Assembly (NCBI GenBank): GCA_025462725.1
Contig: JAOAPE010000008.1
Span: 248,001 to 312,000, forward strand
Source: Terriglobales bacterium
Lineage (GTDB): Bacteria; Acidobacteriota; Terriglobia; Terriglobales; Acidobacteriaceae
Reading direction: 5' to 3'
DNA: 64,000 nucleotides
Of the stretch, positions 1-8,174 are shown one piece after another (position 1 is the first letter of the stretch; every line of letters starts with the position of its first letter). The notes under the pieces are model-generated. The model did not search any database, was not told the origin of the DNA, and was given only the letters and a program-made list of their open reading frames with translations. Position numbers and translations under genes: made by a program.

Positions 1-626
1 CATTTTGAAGCAGTCGTGCTGATGCGTTGCAGATTGAAGGTTGCGTGGATCGGCTTGTCTCCCGGCATCATGTATGTCCACTCTTCCGTGTGATGGTCTG
101 CGTCGATGAGGTTGAACACCGCATGATGCATGTGTCCGAACTTCGTTCCACCGGAAACATCTACGAGATCGAACTCGAGTCTCTTTCCGTCGGGCGAAAT
201 CTTGCCGGTCATGCGCGGACGGTTTCCCGCGTCGCAATAGTGCACCAGAGTGAGCGTGCCGGCGTCCACATATAACATCGTCACAGGATGGTCGTACTTC
301 GTCGCGTCAAGCGGCGTTCCGGCTTCCTGGAATTCATGCACGAGCACGTTTCCGCGTGAGGTCACGCGCATAGAGAGGTGCATCGGTTTCATGTCCGCGC
401 CCATCTGCTTTTTCATGGCGTCGGACATGTCTGTGTCCACGCGACCTTCCCAATCTCCGGCAAGAGATTTGATAACGTCGAAGGACTTTTGAACTTCTGA
501 TTTGGGCGCCGCAGCTTTTTGCGCTGGTGCGTTCTGAGCGTCATGGTTATGCGCGTCGGATTGAGCAAAAGCCGCGCTTGAAAGCGAGACCAATGCAACG
601 GACAGCAAGAAACGTAGGGATTTCAT
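1..626 (-). CDS. Secreted protein of unknown function, DUF1579-like (3' end outside window)
   Basis: The frame is open from an ATG at 626 to the window edge, giving at least 208 residues; the C-terminus is missing. The first 21 residues form a signal peptide ending in SSAAFAQ, followed by a His/Asp/Gln-rich linker. The mature part opens with a segment like IKSLAGDWEG, typical of lipocalin-like DUF1579-type proteins, and continues as alternating beta-like stretches with a His-rich FGHMHH segment that could bind metal. An AAGGAG ribosome site lies 7-8 bases before the chosen ATG; the in-frame ATG at 632 is too close to it. A 22-bp perfect palindrome lies about 80 bp upstream. It is probably periplasmic. 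The function is unknown and the family assignment is only by resemblance. Confidence 0.75.
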   Translation of the reverse strand, partial: MKSLRFLLSVALVSLSSAAFAQSDAHNHDAQNAPAQKAAAPKSEVQKSFDVIKSLAGDWEGRVDTDMSDAMKKQMGADMKPMHLSMRVTSRGNVLVHEFQEAGTPLDATKYDHPVTMLYVDAGTLTLVHYCDAGNRPRMTGKISPDGKRLEFDLVDVSGGTKFGHMHHAVFNLIDADHHTEEWTYMMPGDKPIHATFNLQRISTTASK

Positions 627-704
627 GTTCATTCTCCTTAGATTGGCCCGGGTCGGAACTACCTGTTGCATGCGCATTGCAGCGGGCAGTTTCGGCCTGA
701 CCTA

Positions 705-726
705 GTGTTGTAGTTAACTACAACAC
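705..726. promoter_or_regulatory. 22-bp perfect palindrome, candidate operator
   Basis: Each half reads GTGTTGTAGTT followed by its exact reverse complement, with no spacer. It lies about 80 bp upstream of the secreted protein that starts at 626 on the minus strand. A perfect palindrome of this length in promoter position is what a homodimeric repressor site looks like. The TGTA/TACA core is of the sort bound by BlaI/MecI/CopY-type repressors, although here the half-sites are in the opposite orientation to the CopY box. No regulator gene of that type is seen nearby. Confidence 0.5.
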
Positions 727-889
727 CTAAGGAAATGCAAGGGGATTTTTTTGCCACGCCTCGTTCGCGCCGCGCAGGAACCGAATAGGTCACCCCTGGA
801 GTTTTGTGTGGCGAGGGCCTTCATGCCTGCATAAGAGGCTTTGAAAAAAGGGCTTTGGCACCTGACGCAAATTCCAAGGTTTTGCTTCA

Positions 890-904
890 GCCCGCAGAGC
901 GGGC
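890..904. other. GC stem-loop in the gap after hutH
   Basis: A 6-bp stem (GCCCGC / GCGGGC) with a 3-base AGA loop lies about 60 bp beyond the hutH stop codon. No T-run follows on the minus strand, so it is not a convincing intrinsic terminator. It may only stabilise the 3' end or be a chance hairpin. Confidence 0.25.
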
Positions 905-962
905 GTAAGTGAGTTTATCCGCATGAGCTGCGTGAATACGCGGCTAGGGTTTGGGTTCTGGG

Positions 963-2558
963 CTAGCTTCTCAACACATCCGCGATCTTGCCGCTCTCGA
1001 TCAACTCCGCAACTTTCGCAAAGTCGCCCGACAGCACTCGGTCATGCGTCACAGTCGCGCTCACCGAGCGGATGGCAGCATGCGCCTTCTGTCCGCGTGT
1101 TCCCGTTTTCAACGGAGCGCGGAAGTCGAGAGCCTGGGCGACAGCCATGGCCTCAATAGAGAAGACGTTCCGACTGTTCGCGATCACGCGCTTCAATTTG
1201 ATCGCGCCACCCATGCCCATGGAAACGTAGTCCTCTTTATTGCCGGAGGTTGTGATCGAATCCACGGAAGCCGGATGCGACATGACTTTGTTTTCGCTCA
1301 CCAGCGCGGCGGCGGTGACCTGCGCCATCATGAATCCGGAATTCAATCCTGCGCCGGACGCAAGGAACGGAGGTAGCCCTTCGTTGAGCGCCGGATTCAC
1401 CATCCGTTCGATTCGCCGTTCGGAGATTCCCGCAAGCGCGGAGAGCACGATGGCCAGATAATCCAGCGCGAACGCCACAGGTTCGCCGTGGAAGTTTCCT
1501 CCGGAGACGATGTCGCCTTGTGCTTCAGTGATGATGGAACCGCGCGGCGCGCCAACTTTTTTCGGTTCGGGGAAGACCAGCGGATTGTCCACTGCGGAAT
1601 TCATCTCGGTCTCAAACACCTGCCGACAGAACCCCAATGTATCGCGCACCGCTCCGTGAACCTGCGGGATGCAGCGCAGCGAGTAGGCGTCCTGCACTTT
1701 GCCGCACTCGCGATGGGACTCGCGCAACGCGCTGCCTTCAAGCATCTTGCGCAGGTTCGCCGCAACTTTTATTTGTCCGGGATGGGGACGCGCCGCATGA
1801 AGTCGCTCATCGAATGCCGCATCAGTCCCCATTAACGCGTCGAGCGACATTGCGCCCAGCACGTCTGCTGTGTCCGCGAGAGTCCCTGCCGAAAGCAGAG
1901 CGAGCGTTCCGACTGCGAGCATTGCTTGCGTACCGTTGATGAGCGATATCGCGTCCTTCGCTTCGAGTACCAATGGCGCGATCTGTGTCGCGGCCAGCGC
2001 TTTCGCTCCGGACAATCGTTTTCCCCGGCGTTCGTGACGCCCGGGCGCGCGCGCAGTGTCAGACACGAACGCTTCACCTTCGCCGATCAGAACGAGAGCG
2101 AGATGTGCAAGCGGAGCCAAGTCACCACTCGCGCCCACGCTGCCTTGCGACGGGATCACCGGATGGACGCCGCGGTTCAGCATCTCGCAAAGGGTGTTGA
2201 TGACCTCCGGACGTACTCCGGAAAATCCTTTTGCCAACGAATTCGCGCGAAGCAAAATCATTGCCCGAGTTTCTGCTTCCGAAAGCGGTTCACCAACACC
2301 GACTGCATGCGAACGAAGGAGATTGATTTGCAATTCGCGGTTCTGCTCAGCGTTGATGCGGACATCGCTCAACATGCCAACCCCGGTTGTGATCGCGTAA
2401 GCAAGTCGGTCATTCGCAACAAGGTCATCCACTACCGCGCGCGCGCGTTCTACCCGCTCGCGAGCTTCGGTATCGAGCAAGACTGGGCGACGGGCATAGA
2501 CGACTTCGCGCAGGTCTTCGAGCGTGAGGTCATTTCCGTTGATGTGCAGTGCGTTCAT
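963..2558 (-). CDS. hutH: Histidine ammonia-lyase (HutH)
   Basis: This 531-residue protein of the aromatic amino acid lyase family removes ammonia from L-histidine to give urocanate. The Ala-Ser-Gly triad that cyclises to the MIO cofactor is at about residues 143-145 (VGASGDLAPL). The conserved Tyr (AYAITTGVG) is present, as are the Ser-His pair (LRSHAVGVGE) that marks His/Tyr lyases rather than Phe lyases, and AVDNPL. The usual NQED segment reads NKED here, so the catalytic Glu is kept but the preceding Gln is changed. No other hut genes are nearby. The start overlaps the thioesterase stop by 4 bp (ATGA), so it is translated as the distal gene of the acyl-CoA operon. Tyrosine ammonia-lyase activity cannot be excluded from sequence. 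Confidence 0.92.
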   Translation of the reverse strand: MNALHINGNDLTLEDLREVVYARRPVLLDTEARERVERARAVVDDLVANDRLAYAITTGVGMLSDVRINAEQNRELQINLLRSHAVGVGEPLSEAETRAMILLRANSLAKGFSGVRPEVINTLCEMLNRGVHPVIPSQGSVGASGDLAPLAHLALVLIGEGEAFVSDTARAPGRHERRGKRLSGAKALAATQIAPLVLEAKDAISLINGTQAMLAVGTLALLSAGTLADTADVLGAMSLDALMGTDAAFDERLHAARPHPGQIKVAANLRKMLEGSALRESHRECGKVQDAYSLRCIPQVHGAVRDTLGFCRQVFETEMNSAVDNPLVFPEPKKVGAPRGSIITEAQGDIVSGGNFHGEPVAFALDYLAIVLSALAGISERRIERMVNPALNEGLPPFLASGAGLNSGFMMAQVTAAALVSENKVMSHPASVDSITTSGNKEDYVSMGMGGAIKLKRVIANSRNVFSIEAMAVAQALDFRAPLKTGTRGQKAHAAIRSVSATVTHDRVLSGDFAKVAELIESGKIADVLRS

Positions 2559-2995
2559 TTAATTTGTTCCTGACCTATGGCCGCATTGAACGCGGATACG
2601 TATTTTTCCGGCAAAGTTGTTTTCTCAAACTTCGCATTGACTACCAAGTGCGTGGTCTCAGCTTCCGCTAGCAAGACTTGATCGCTGACCCGTACTACCT
2701 CATACGAAAACTGTAACAAGCTGCCGCGCAAATGCTTCAACCTGGTGCGAACGATCAATTCATCATCGTAATATGCTGGCGATTTATACCGGCAACGCAC
2801 ATCGACTACAGCCAAATGGCAGTCGTCTTCAATCTCCATGTCGCGATAATTGAATCCTGCTTGTCGCAGCAACTCAACGCGTCCGACTTCGAACCACACG
2901 ATGAAATTGGAGTGGTAGACAACACCCATCTTATCGGTTTCAGCATAGCGGACGCGAAGGCGCGGTTCTGCGACCATGTTCACTGGCAAGCTCAC
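2555..2995 (-). CDS. Acyl-CoA thioesterase, YbgC/FadM-type hotdog fold
   Basis: At 146 residues this is a single hotdog domain of the 4-hydroxybenzoyl-CoA thioesterase-like family, which hydrolyses acyl-CoA thioesters in the cytosol. The family signature is at residues 17-33: ETDKMGVVYHSN, with Asp21 as the likely catalytic residue and the following GVVYH loop. The length is normal. It overlaps its upstream neighbour (crotonase) and its downstream neighbour (hutH) by 4 bp each, so translational coupling in one mRNA is very likely. The substrate is not evident. The setting suggests it releases free CoA from stalled branched-chain or methylglutaconyl-type intermediates, but this is inference. 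Confidence 0.88.
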   Translation of the reverse strand: MSLPVNMVAEPRLRVRYAETDKMGVVYHSNFIVWFEVGRVELLRQAGFNYRDMEIEDDCHLAVVDVRCRYKSPAYYDDELIVRTRLKHLRGSLLQFSYEVVRVSDQVLLAEAETTHLVVNAKFEKTTLPEKYVSAFNAAIGQEQIK

Positions 2996-3789
2996 TTACC
3001 ACTCCAAACCGGTTTGCGCTTTTCGAGGAATGACGAGATGCCTTCGCGGAAATCGGCGGTACTGCGGATGCGCGCATTATCCTCGATTGCCGCAGAGACT
3101 TGGGTGTCGAGCTGTGTCTTGATGAATCCGTTGATGAGAGCTTTTGTGGCGCGGACGGAAGACGGACTGTTCTCAAGCAGCAGCTTCGCAAGTTCGTTTG
3201 CTCGGGCCATCAGGTTTTCTGGTTGCACAATCTCATTCACCAAGCCGTAGCGATGCGCTTCGGCAGCGTCGAACAATCGCGCGGTCATCAGCAGGTCGCG
3301 AGCGATCTTGTGTCCTACCTGCATAACTAAGAAGGACGAAACGATTGCGGGAACGAATCCGATTCGCACTTCTGTGTATCCGAACTTTGCATCGGGAACG
3401 GCAAGAGTGAAATCGCACATAGTCGCGATTCCTGTTCCACCTGCAATGGCCGCGCCATTTACTGCGGCGATAGTCGGCTTGGGAAAGTCATAGATGGTGC
3501 GGAACATTCGCGCCATGGTCGCCGAATCTTCCAGGTTCTGTTCGTGCGTCTTGCCGACCAGTCCTTTCAGATCTTCGAGATCCAGGCCAGCGCAGAAGGC
3601 TTTGCCTGCGCCGGTCATGATCACCACTTGCGCGTTGGACTCGGAAATCTGTTCGAGCGCGCGCATGAGCTCCTGAACCAGCTCAAAGCTGACCGCATTG
3701 CGCTTCTCAGGACGGTTGAAAGTGATTGTTGCGATCTTGGCGGATTCAGAGAGAAGGAGAGTCTTATAATCGTTCATTGGGCCTTTCAT
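2992..3789 (-). CDS. Enoyl-CoA hydratase/isomerase family protein, LiuC-like
   Basis: This 265-residue crotonase has the oxyanion-hole segments FCAGLDL (about 66-72) and AIAGGTGIA (about 114-122). At the two catalytic positions of classical enoyl-CoA hydratase, the first Glu is replaced by Gly120, while the second is retained as Glu140 (FGYTE). The block CDFTLAVPDAKFGYTEVRIG resembles the methylglutaconyl-CoA hydratase LiuC group of myxobacteria and Bacteroidetes. Together with the adjacent HMG-CoA lyase and carboxylase beta subunit, this points to the 3-methylglutaconyl-CoA step of leucine degradation. An alternative ATG at 3777 also has a usable ribosome site (AAAGG). The substrate is inferred from neighbours, not proven. 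Confidence 0.87.
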   Translation of the reverse strand: MKGPMNDYKTLLLSESAKIATITFNRPEKRNAVSFELVQELMRALEQISESNAQVVIMTGAGKAFCAGLDLEDLKGLVGKTHEQNLEDSATMARMFRTIYDFPKPTIAAVNGAAIAGGTGIATMCDFTLAVPDAKFGYTEVRIGFVPAIVSSFLVMQVGHKIARDLLMTARLFDAAEAHRYGLVNEIVQPENLMARANELAKLLLENSPSSVRATKALINGFIKTQLDTQVSAAIEDNARIRSTADFREGISSFLEKRKPVWSGK

Positions 3790-3873
3790 TATGAGGGCTC
3801 CGCAGCGAAACTGCTTCGCACTCGCGCTCTGCTCGCGCGCTAAAGCGCTCGCTGTGCGCTTACCCTTGCCTGA

Positions 3874-4740
3874 CTATTCCACGCCGTACTGTGCAGCTAT
3901 TTCCACGGAAATGCTGGTTGCATCCTCGAGATGGCGCTTGATAGGTGGATCAACTCCGCGCATTGCAAGTGCAGCGAGAACGCTTTCGGTTGCGATGTTG
4001 CCAACAAGGTCATCTTGCGCGAATGGACATCCGCCCAGTCCGCCGATAGTTGAGTCGAAGCGACGGCATCCAGCGTCATACGCGGCGAGTATCTTTTCGA
4101 CGGCTGATTCAGGACGGCTGTGTAAGTGAACGCCAATCTCAATGTGGTCATATTTCTTGATTACGTCGGAAACTACCTCGGCGATCGTCTCCGCAGTTGC
4201 TGCGCCTACTGTATCTGCGAGTGAGATCTGCTTTATCGCCATATCGGCGAGTATGCTCATCGCCTCTGAAACTTCTTCGGCATTCCAGAGATCGCCGTAT
4301 GGATTGCCAAATGCCATGGAGATGTAGGCGACGATGTCCAATCCTGCGTCGTCGGCTTTGGCTTTTATTTTCTCCAGCTGATCTATTGCGTCTTCGAGTG
4401 TCTGCTTTTGATTGTTCTGCAAGAATGTTGGCGACACTGAATACGGAAATCCCAATGTCTTTACCGCTTCAGTGGCAATTGCCCGCTCCGCGCCCTTTTC
4501 ATTGACGACGATACCGATGACTTCGACATCATCCGGTGGATCGAGCTTCTTCAATACCGCTTCAGAGTCTGCCATCTGCGGCACGGCCTTAGGGGAGACG
4601 AATGAGACTGCATCGATGTGCTTGAACCCTGCGGCCACCAGCGCGCGAAGATAGGCGACTTTAGTGTCAGTCGGGATCTGCCCCGGCAGGCCTTGCCATG
4701 CATCGCGGGGACATTCAATGAGTTTGATCTGTTCAGACAT
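3874..4740 (-). CDS. mvaB: Hydroxymethylglutaryl-CoA lyase
   Basis: This 288-residue TIM-barrel protein of the HMGL-like family cleaves HMG-CoA to acetyl-CoA and acetoacetate, the last step of leucine catabolism. Visible features are the N-terminal ECPRDAWQG strand with the conserved Arg12-Asp13 pair, the metal-binding HLH segment (GVHLHSRPES) and the C-terminal active-site Cys loop GGLGGCPFA. The His-X-His motif is followed by Ser rather than the commoner Asp-Thr. The start codon shares one base with the carboxylase stop (TAATG), a sign of coupled translation. An 84-bp gap separates it from the crotonase downstream. Family assignment is strong; relatives such as citramalate-cleaving lyases are less likely given the neighbours. 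Confidence 0.9.
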   Translation of the reverse strand: MSEQIKLIECPRDAWQGLPGQIPTDTKVAYLRALVAAGFKHIDAVSFVSPKAVPQMADSEAVLKKLDPPDDVEVIGIVVNEKGAERAIATEAVKTLGFPYSVSPTFLQNNQKQTLEDAIDQLEKIKAKADDAGLDIVAYISMAFGNPYGDLWNAEEVSEAMSILADMAIKQISLADTVGAATAETIAEVVSDVIKKYDHIEIGVHLHSRPESAVEKILAAYDAGCRRFDSTIGGLGGCPFAQDDLVGNIATESVLAALAMRGVDPPIKRHLEDATSISVEIAAQYGVE

Positions 4741-6446
4741 TAGGTTTGCAAGACCCCCACGCTAAACTTCGGCACGTCGGGATTCAGCGACACTGCTTCC
4801 AGAGCATCGATCAGTGCTTTGCGTGTGTCCAGCGGATCGATGATGCTGTCAATCCACAGTCGCGCAGCGCCGTATCGCGGATCAGTTTGGCGGTCGTATG
4901 TGGCTTTGGTTTCGTCGAAGAGTTGCTTCTTGTCTTCCTCGGTGAGTTTCTTGCCGCCACGTTCCAGTTGTTTAATTTTGATCTCTACGAGTGTTCCTGC
5001 TGCTGCAGCGCCACTCATCACAGCGTATCGCGCAGTTGGCCAGGCGAAGACGAATCGCGGATCAAATGCTTTGCCGCACATGGCGTAGTGTCCGGCGCCG
5101 AAGCTACCGCCGACAATGACGCTGATCTTTGGGACCACGGAGTTCGAAACGGCATTCACCATCTTTGCACCAGCGCGAATGATGCCGCTCCACTCTGCGT
5201 CGCGGCCCACCATGAACCCGTTTACGTCATGAATAAAAATCAGCGGCACGAGATTCTGGTTGCAATCCATGATGAAGCGCGAAGCTTTGTCAGCGGACTC
5301 CGTATAAATCACGCCGCCGAATTCGACGCGCTTCTCGCCAGTGTGCGAATCGGTGTGATGCACGTGCGTCTTCTGATTGGCTACGATGCCGACAGCGTGA
5401 CCGCCGATGCGAGCGTATCCGCACAGCAGGGTCTTGCCGTACTCGGATTTGTACTCATCGAACCTGCTGCCATCAACTATGCGCGCGATAACCTCATGCA
5501 TGTCATACGGCTTTGAAGTATCGGATTCGACGATGCCGTACATCTCTTCTGCTGCATAGAGCGGTTCTTCCGATTCCGTCACGCTGAATGGGGATGCGAG
5601 AGAATCTCGGTTCCCCATTTTGTCCACGAGCGAGCGAATACGGGCTATGCAAGCTTGGTCGTTCTCTTCTCGGAAATCAATCGTGCCGGCAATCTGCGCG
5701 TGCATCTTGGCGCCGCCGAGTTCCTCGGCCGTGTATTTCTGTCCGATGGCTGCTTGAACCAGCGCAGGGCCGGCGAGAAAAAGTCCGCTGCCTTCGGTCA
5801 TTAATATGTGGTCGCACATCACCGGTAGATATCCGCCGCCGGCAACGCACATGCCCATGATGGCGGCGATCTGCGGAATGCCCATAGCGGACATGACCGC
5901 GTTATTGCGGAAGACGCGGCCGAAATCGTCAGTGTCAGGAAAGACGTCCTCTTGCAGAGGGAGGAATACGCCGGCGGAATCGACCAGATAGATTGTAGGA
6001 ATCTTGTTATCGATGGCGATGTTCTGCGCGCGAATGACTTTCTTCGACGTCATCGGGAAGAATGCACCCGCTTTTACTGTGGCGTCATTCACGATCATCA
6101 TGAACAGTCTGCCATTCACGCGACCGATGCCTGTTACGACTCCGCCCGACGGCGCTCCGCCCCACTCCTCATACATTCCATAAGCGGTGTAGAGGCCAAG
6201 CTCGCGGAAATCCGTTCCCGGATCGATGAGCAGCGCGATGCGTTCCCGAGCAGTGAGACGTCCCTTCGCGTGTTGTCCTTCGATCGCCTTCTTGCCGCCG
6301 CCCTGTTGAATCTGCTCCTGTTCGTTGTGGATCTGCGACATCAATTCCGCCATTGCGCGCATGTTCTTTTCGAAACGCGGTGACGTGGCGTCGACCTTTG
6401 TCTGGAGGACGTTTGATGGAGATGTTGTGGTGCTGCTCTCGGCCAT
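4740..6446 (-). CDS. Acyl-CoA carboxylase carboxyltransferase (beta) subunit, methylcrotonyl-CoA carboxylase type
   Basis: This 568-residue protein has the two crotonase-like carboxyltransferase halves of the ACCD/PCCB/MCCB family. It transfers CO2 from carboxybiotin to an acyl-CoA. Recognisable blocks are the GRLTARERI entry, the SAGVFLPLQ segment with aligned catalytic glycines (MCVAGGGYLPVM), and the second-half HDVNGFMVG and GGSFGAGHYAM oxyanion loops. The SAGVFLP block and the position beside HMG-CoA lyase favour 3-methylcrotonyl-CoA over propionyl-CoA. No biotin carboxylase / biotin-carrier alpha subunit is encoded in the window, so the partner must lie elsewhere. The start is the ATG at 6446, with no strong ribosome site seen. 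Confidence 0.9.
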   Translation of the reverse strand: MAESSTTTSPSNVLQTKVDATSPRFEKNMRAMAELMSQIHNEQEQIQQGGGKKAIEGQHAKGRLTARERIALLIDPGTDFRELGLYTAYGMYEEWGGAPSGGVVTGIGRVNGRLFMMIVNDATVKAGAFFPMTSKKVIRAQNIAIDNKIPTIYLVDSAGVFLPLQEDVFPDTDDFGRVFRNNAVMSAMGIPQIAAIMGMCVAGGGYLPVMCDHILMTEGSGLFLAGPALVQAAIGQKYTAEELGGAKMHAQIAGTIDFREENDQACIARIRSLVDKMGNRDSLASPFSVTESEEPLYAAEEMYGIVESDTSKPYDMHEVIARIVDGSRFDEYKSEYGKTLLCGYARIGGHAVGIVANQKTHVHHTDSHTGEKRVEFGGVIYTESADKASRFIMDCNQNLVPLIFIHDVNGFMVGRDAEWSGIIRAGAKMVNAVSNSVVPKISVIVGGSFGAGHYAMCGKAFDPRFVFAWPTARYAVMSGAAAAGTLVEIKIKQLERGGKKLTEEDKKQLFDETKATYDRQTDPRYGAARLWIDSIIDPLDTRKALIDALEAVSLNPDVPKFSVGVLQT

Positions 6447-6487
6447 GGGTGGTTAGACAGGTCCTGTGATAAGCACTAGGAAACTCT

Positions 6488-7126
6488 TTACGATACAGGA
6501 GCGGTGCGTTGCGGGGCAATGCTGTCGGACGCGATCCAGAGCTTTGCAGCTTCGAGCGGATCGGCGGCGACTAAATCTACCAATCCAATCCTCAGCGCCC
6601 TATCAGCGTGCACTCTTTCTGCGGCGAGAAACATCTGCATTGCGCGCGGTTTTCCGATTAGCCGCGGTAGCCGTTGCGTCCCGCCCCAGCCAGTCATGAT
6701 GCCGAGTGCTGCGCCGCGATGTCCGAAGATTGCGTTTGGTGAGCAGATGCGGTAATCGCAAGCGATAGCAAGGTCGAGTCCTCCGCCCATGCAGTATCCG
6801 TTGATGGCTGCGATGACTGGAGCAGGATAGTTATCGACGGCGTTCATCAGGCGTTGTCCCAGGAGAGCAAATTCGTATGCTTCAGGTCCGGATAGTTGAG
6901 AGATTTCGTTAAGGTCGGCGCCGGTAGAAAAGAATTTCGAATTGCCAGTCAGGATCAGGGAAAGTGGCTCAGTTGCGACTGCGAGCCGTTCGATTTCACG
7001 GGTGAGTTCTGCGACGCAGGCGCGGCTGAGGCGATTGGTGAAATCAGGACTCACAAGTGTGCCGGTTAGCACCTTGTAGTCCTGATCTTTTTCAACCTGG
7101 AAGTATTCAGCTATTGCGCTAGCCAC
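6488..7126 (-). CDS. Short crotonase-fold protein lacking both catalytic glutamates
   Basis: The protein has 212 residues, against about 260 for the family. The crotonase core is clear (FFSTGADL, INGYCMGGGLDLAIACD, GWGGTQRLPRLIG). Relative to classical enoyl-CoA hydratase, the first catalytic Glu is Asp118 and the second is Gly138 (FGHRG in place of FGQPE). The C-terminal helices that swap in the trimer are also missing. The start appears to be a GTG at 7126. It lies 41 bp upstream of the carboxylase in the same direction, so it is co-transcribed. It is unlikely to hydrate enoyl-CoA. It may be a non-catalytic partner, a different crotonase chemistry using the oxyanion hole only, or a decaying gene. 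Confidence 0.8.
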   Translation of the reverse strand: MASAIAEYFQVEKDQDYKVLTGTLVSPDFTNRLSRACVAELTREIERLAVATEPLSLILTGNSKFFSTGADLNEISQLSGPEAYEFALLGQRLMNAVDNYPAPVIAAINGYCMGGGLDLAIACDYRICSPNAIFGHRGAALGIMTGWGGTQRLPRLIGKPRAMQMFLAAERVHADRALRIGLVDLVAADPLEAAKLWIASDSIAPQRTAPVS

Positions 7127-7154
7127 AGCAGCATCATAGCCGAACGCGCATCAA

Positions 7155-8090
7155 CTAAATCTCCCCGCGATGTTCACGCGACTTGATCACAATGCCGCCA
7201 TTCACTGTCGATGCATGAATCACCGGCGTTGAGTTGCCGATCTTGAAGATGCGGCCATTGTCGTCCCAAGTTCGCTGGCCGCCTTCGCACGCTTCTGATT
7301 GGCAGATCATTCCGGAGTGTCCGTTGCTGGCGATTTCCAAAGATGATTGGAAGTTCTTGGGGATGGAAACGACGAGTCCGCCGTTGTGCGTCTTAGCGTC
7401 GAGTCCAGTTCCGTTCCAGTTCTCGGCGAGTTCAATCGAGAGTCCGCCGTTTTGGACCGTGGCTTTGACATCACCTCCGCAGTCTTTGATGGAGATTCCG
7501 CCATTGCGGGCTTCGACGTCCATTTTGCCGGAGGTCTCTTTCAGCGCGATGCCGCCGTTCTGGCTGTGCGCGGTGACGTTAGCCGAAACCCGGTTAAGAG
7601 AAATGCCGCCGTTCTGCGAGGTCAAATCCATAGTCGAACCGACTGGAGCAAGAATAATGAGAACCGCTGACCAGGAAGGATCGTCGTCATTGCGAACATA
7701 TCCATCGTTGTTCCTGTCAGGTCCGTCAACGGAAACGGTTCCGGCTTGGCTGTTCAGGCGAATCTTTCCCAGAGCCTGTTGCGCCTCGGATTCGGTCCTG
7801 GCCGCAACCAAGCGGCAGATCTTTATGGAAAATTCCTGCTTGTCCCAATTCTTTACGGAGATTCCGCCGTTGCGCGAAGCGGTAACGCGAAGCGGCTGGT
7901 TTGCGATGGTGATAGTTTCCTCGCTACGTGCTTGCGCCGGTTTGTCATCCGAATACATCTTCAGATGGTCCTGACAGTTGGCGCTGTCAGAGTTATTGCT
8001 GGTGAAGTTTGTGTAGTGTTTGCCATCGCCGGCGAAGGCCAGCGAACTCAAAATCAAAATCGCCAAGGGGAGGACGAAGCTCTTCTTCAT
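7155..8090 (-). CDS. Secreted beta-repeat protein, DUF4097-like
   Basis: This 311-residue protein has a clear signal peptide (MKKSFVLPLAILILSSLAFA). The body contains at least seven copies of an Asn-Gly-Gly-(Ile/Leu)-(Ser/Ala/Val) turn spaced about 18-40 residues apart (for example QNGGISLN, QNGGIALK, RNGGISIK, QNGGLSIE, HNGGLVVS, VNGGIVIK). This is the pattern of DUF4097/DUF4098-type proteins that stack into a right-handed beta structure. It has four or more Cys residues, so disulfides are possible. It is probably exported to the periplasm or surface. It sits in the acyl-CoA operon direction but has no evident metabolic link. The function is unknown. Confidence 0.82.
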   Translation of the reverse strand: MKKSFVLPLAILILSSLAFAGDGKHYTNFTSNNSDSANCQDHLKMYSDDKPAQARSEETITIANQPLRVTASRNGGISVKNWDKQEFSIKICRLVAARTESEAQQALGKIRLNSQAGTVSVDGPDRNNDGYVRNDDDPSWSAVLIILAPVGSTMDLTSQNGGISLNRVSANVTAHSQNGGIALKETSGKMDVEARNGGISIKDCGGDVKATVQNGGLSIELAENWNGTGLDAKTHNGGLVVSIPKNFQSSLEIASNGHSGMICQSEACEGGQRTWDDNGRIFKIGNSTPVIHASTVNGGIVIKSREHRGEI

Positions 8091-8174
8091 GTTTCACCTC
8101 TGTTGGGGAAGTTAGACCTGAGCTTTCAGGAGCGGTTAGCAGGGAAGGAAAGAACTTTTGAGTGAAATTGAGAG

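Noticed and set aside
1926-2573. 215-codon open frame on the plus strand
   Set aside because: It is antisense to hutH and its product has no recognisable features.
4746-5516. 256-codon open frame on the plus strand
   Set aside because: It is antisense to the carboxylase beta subunit, whose family motifs are unambiguous.
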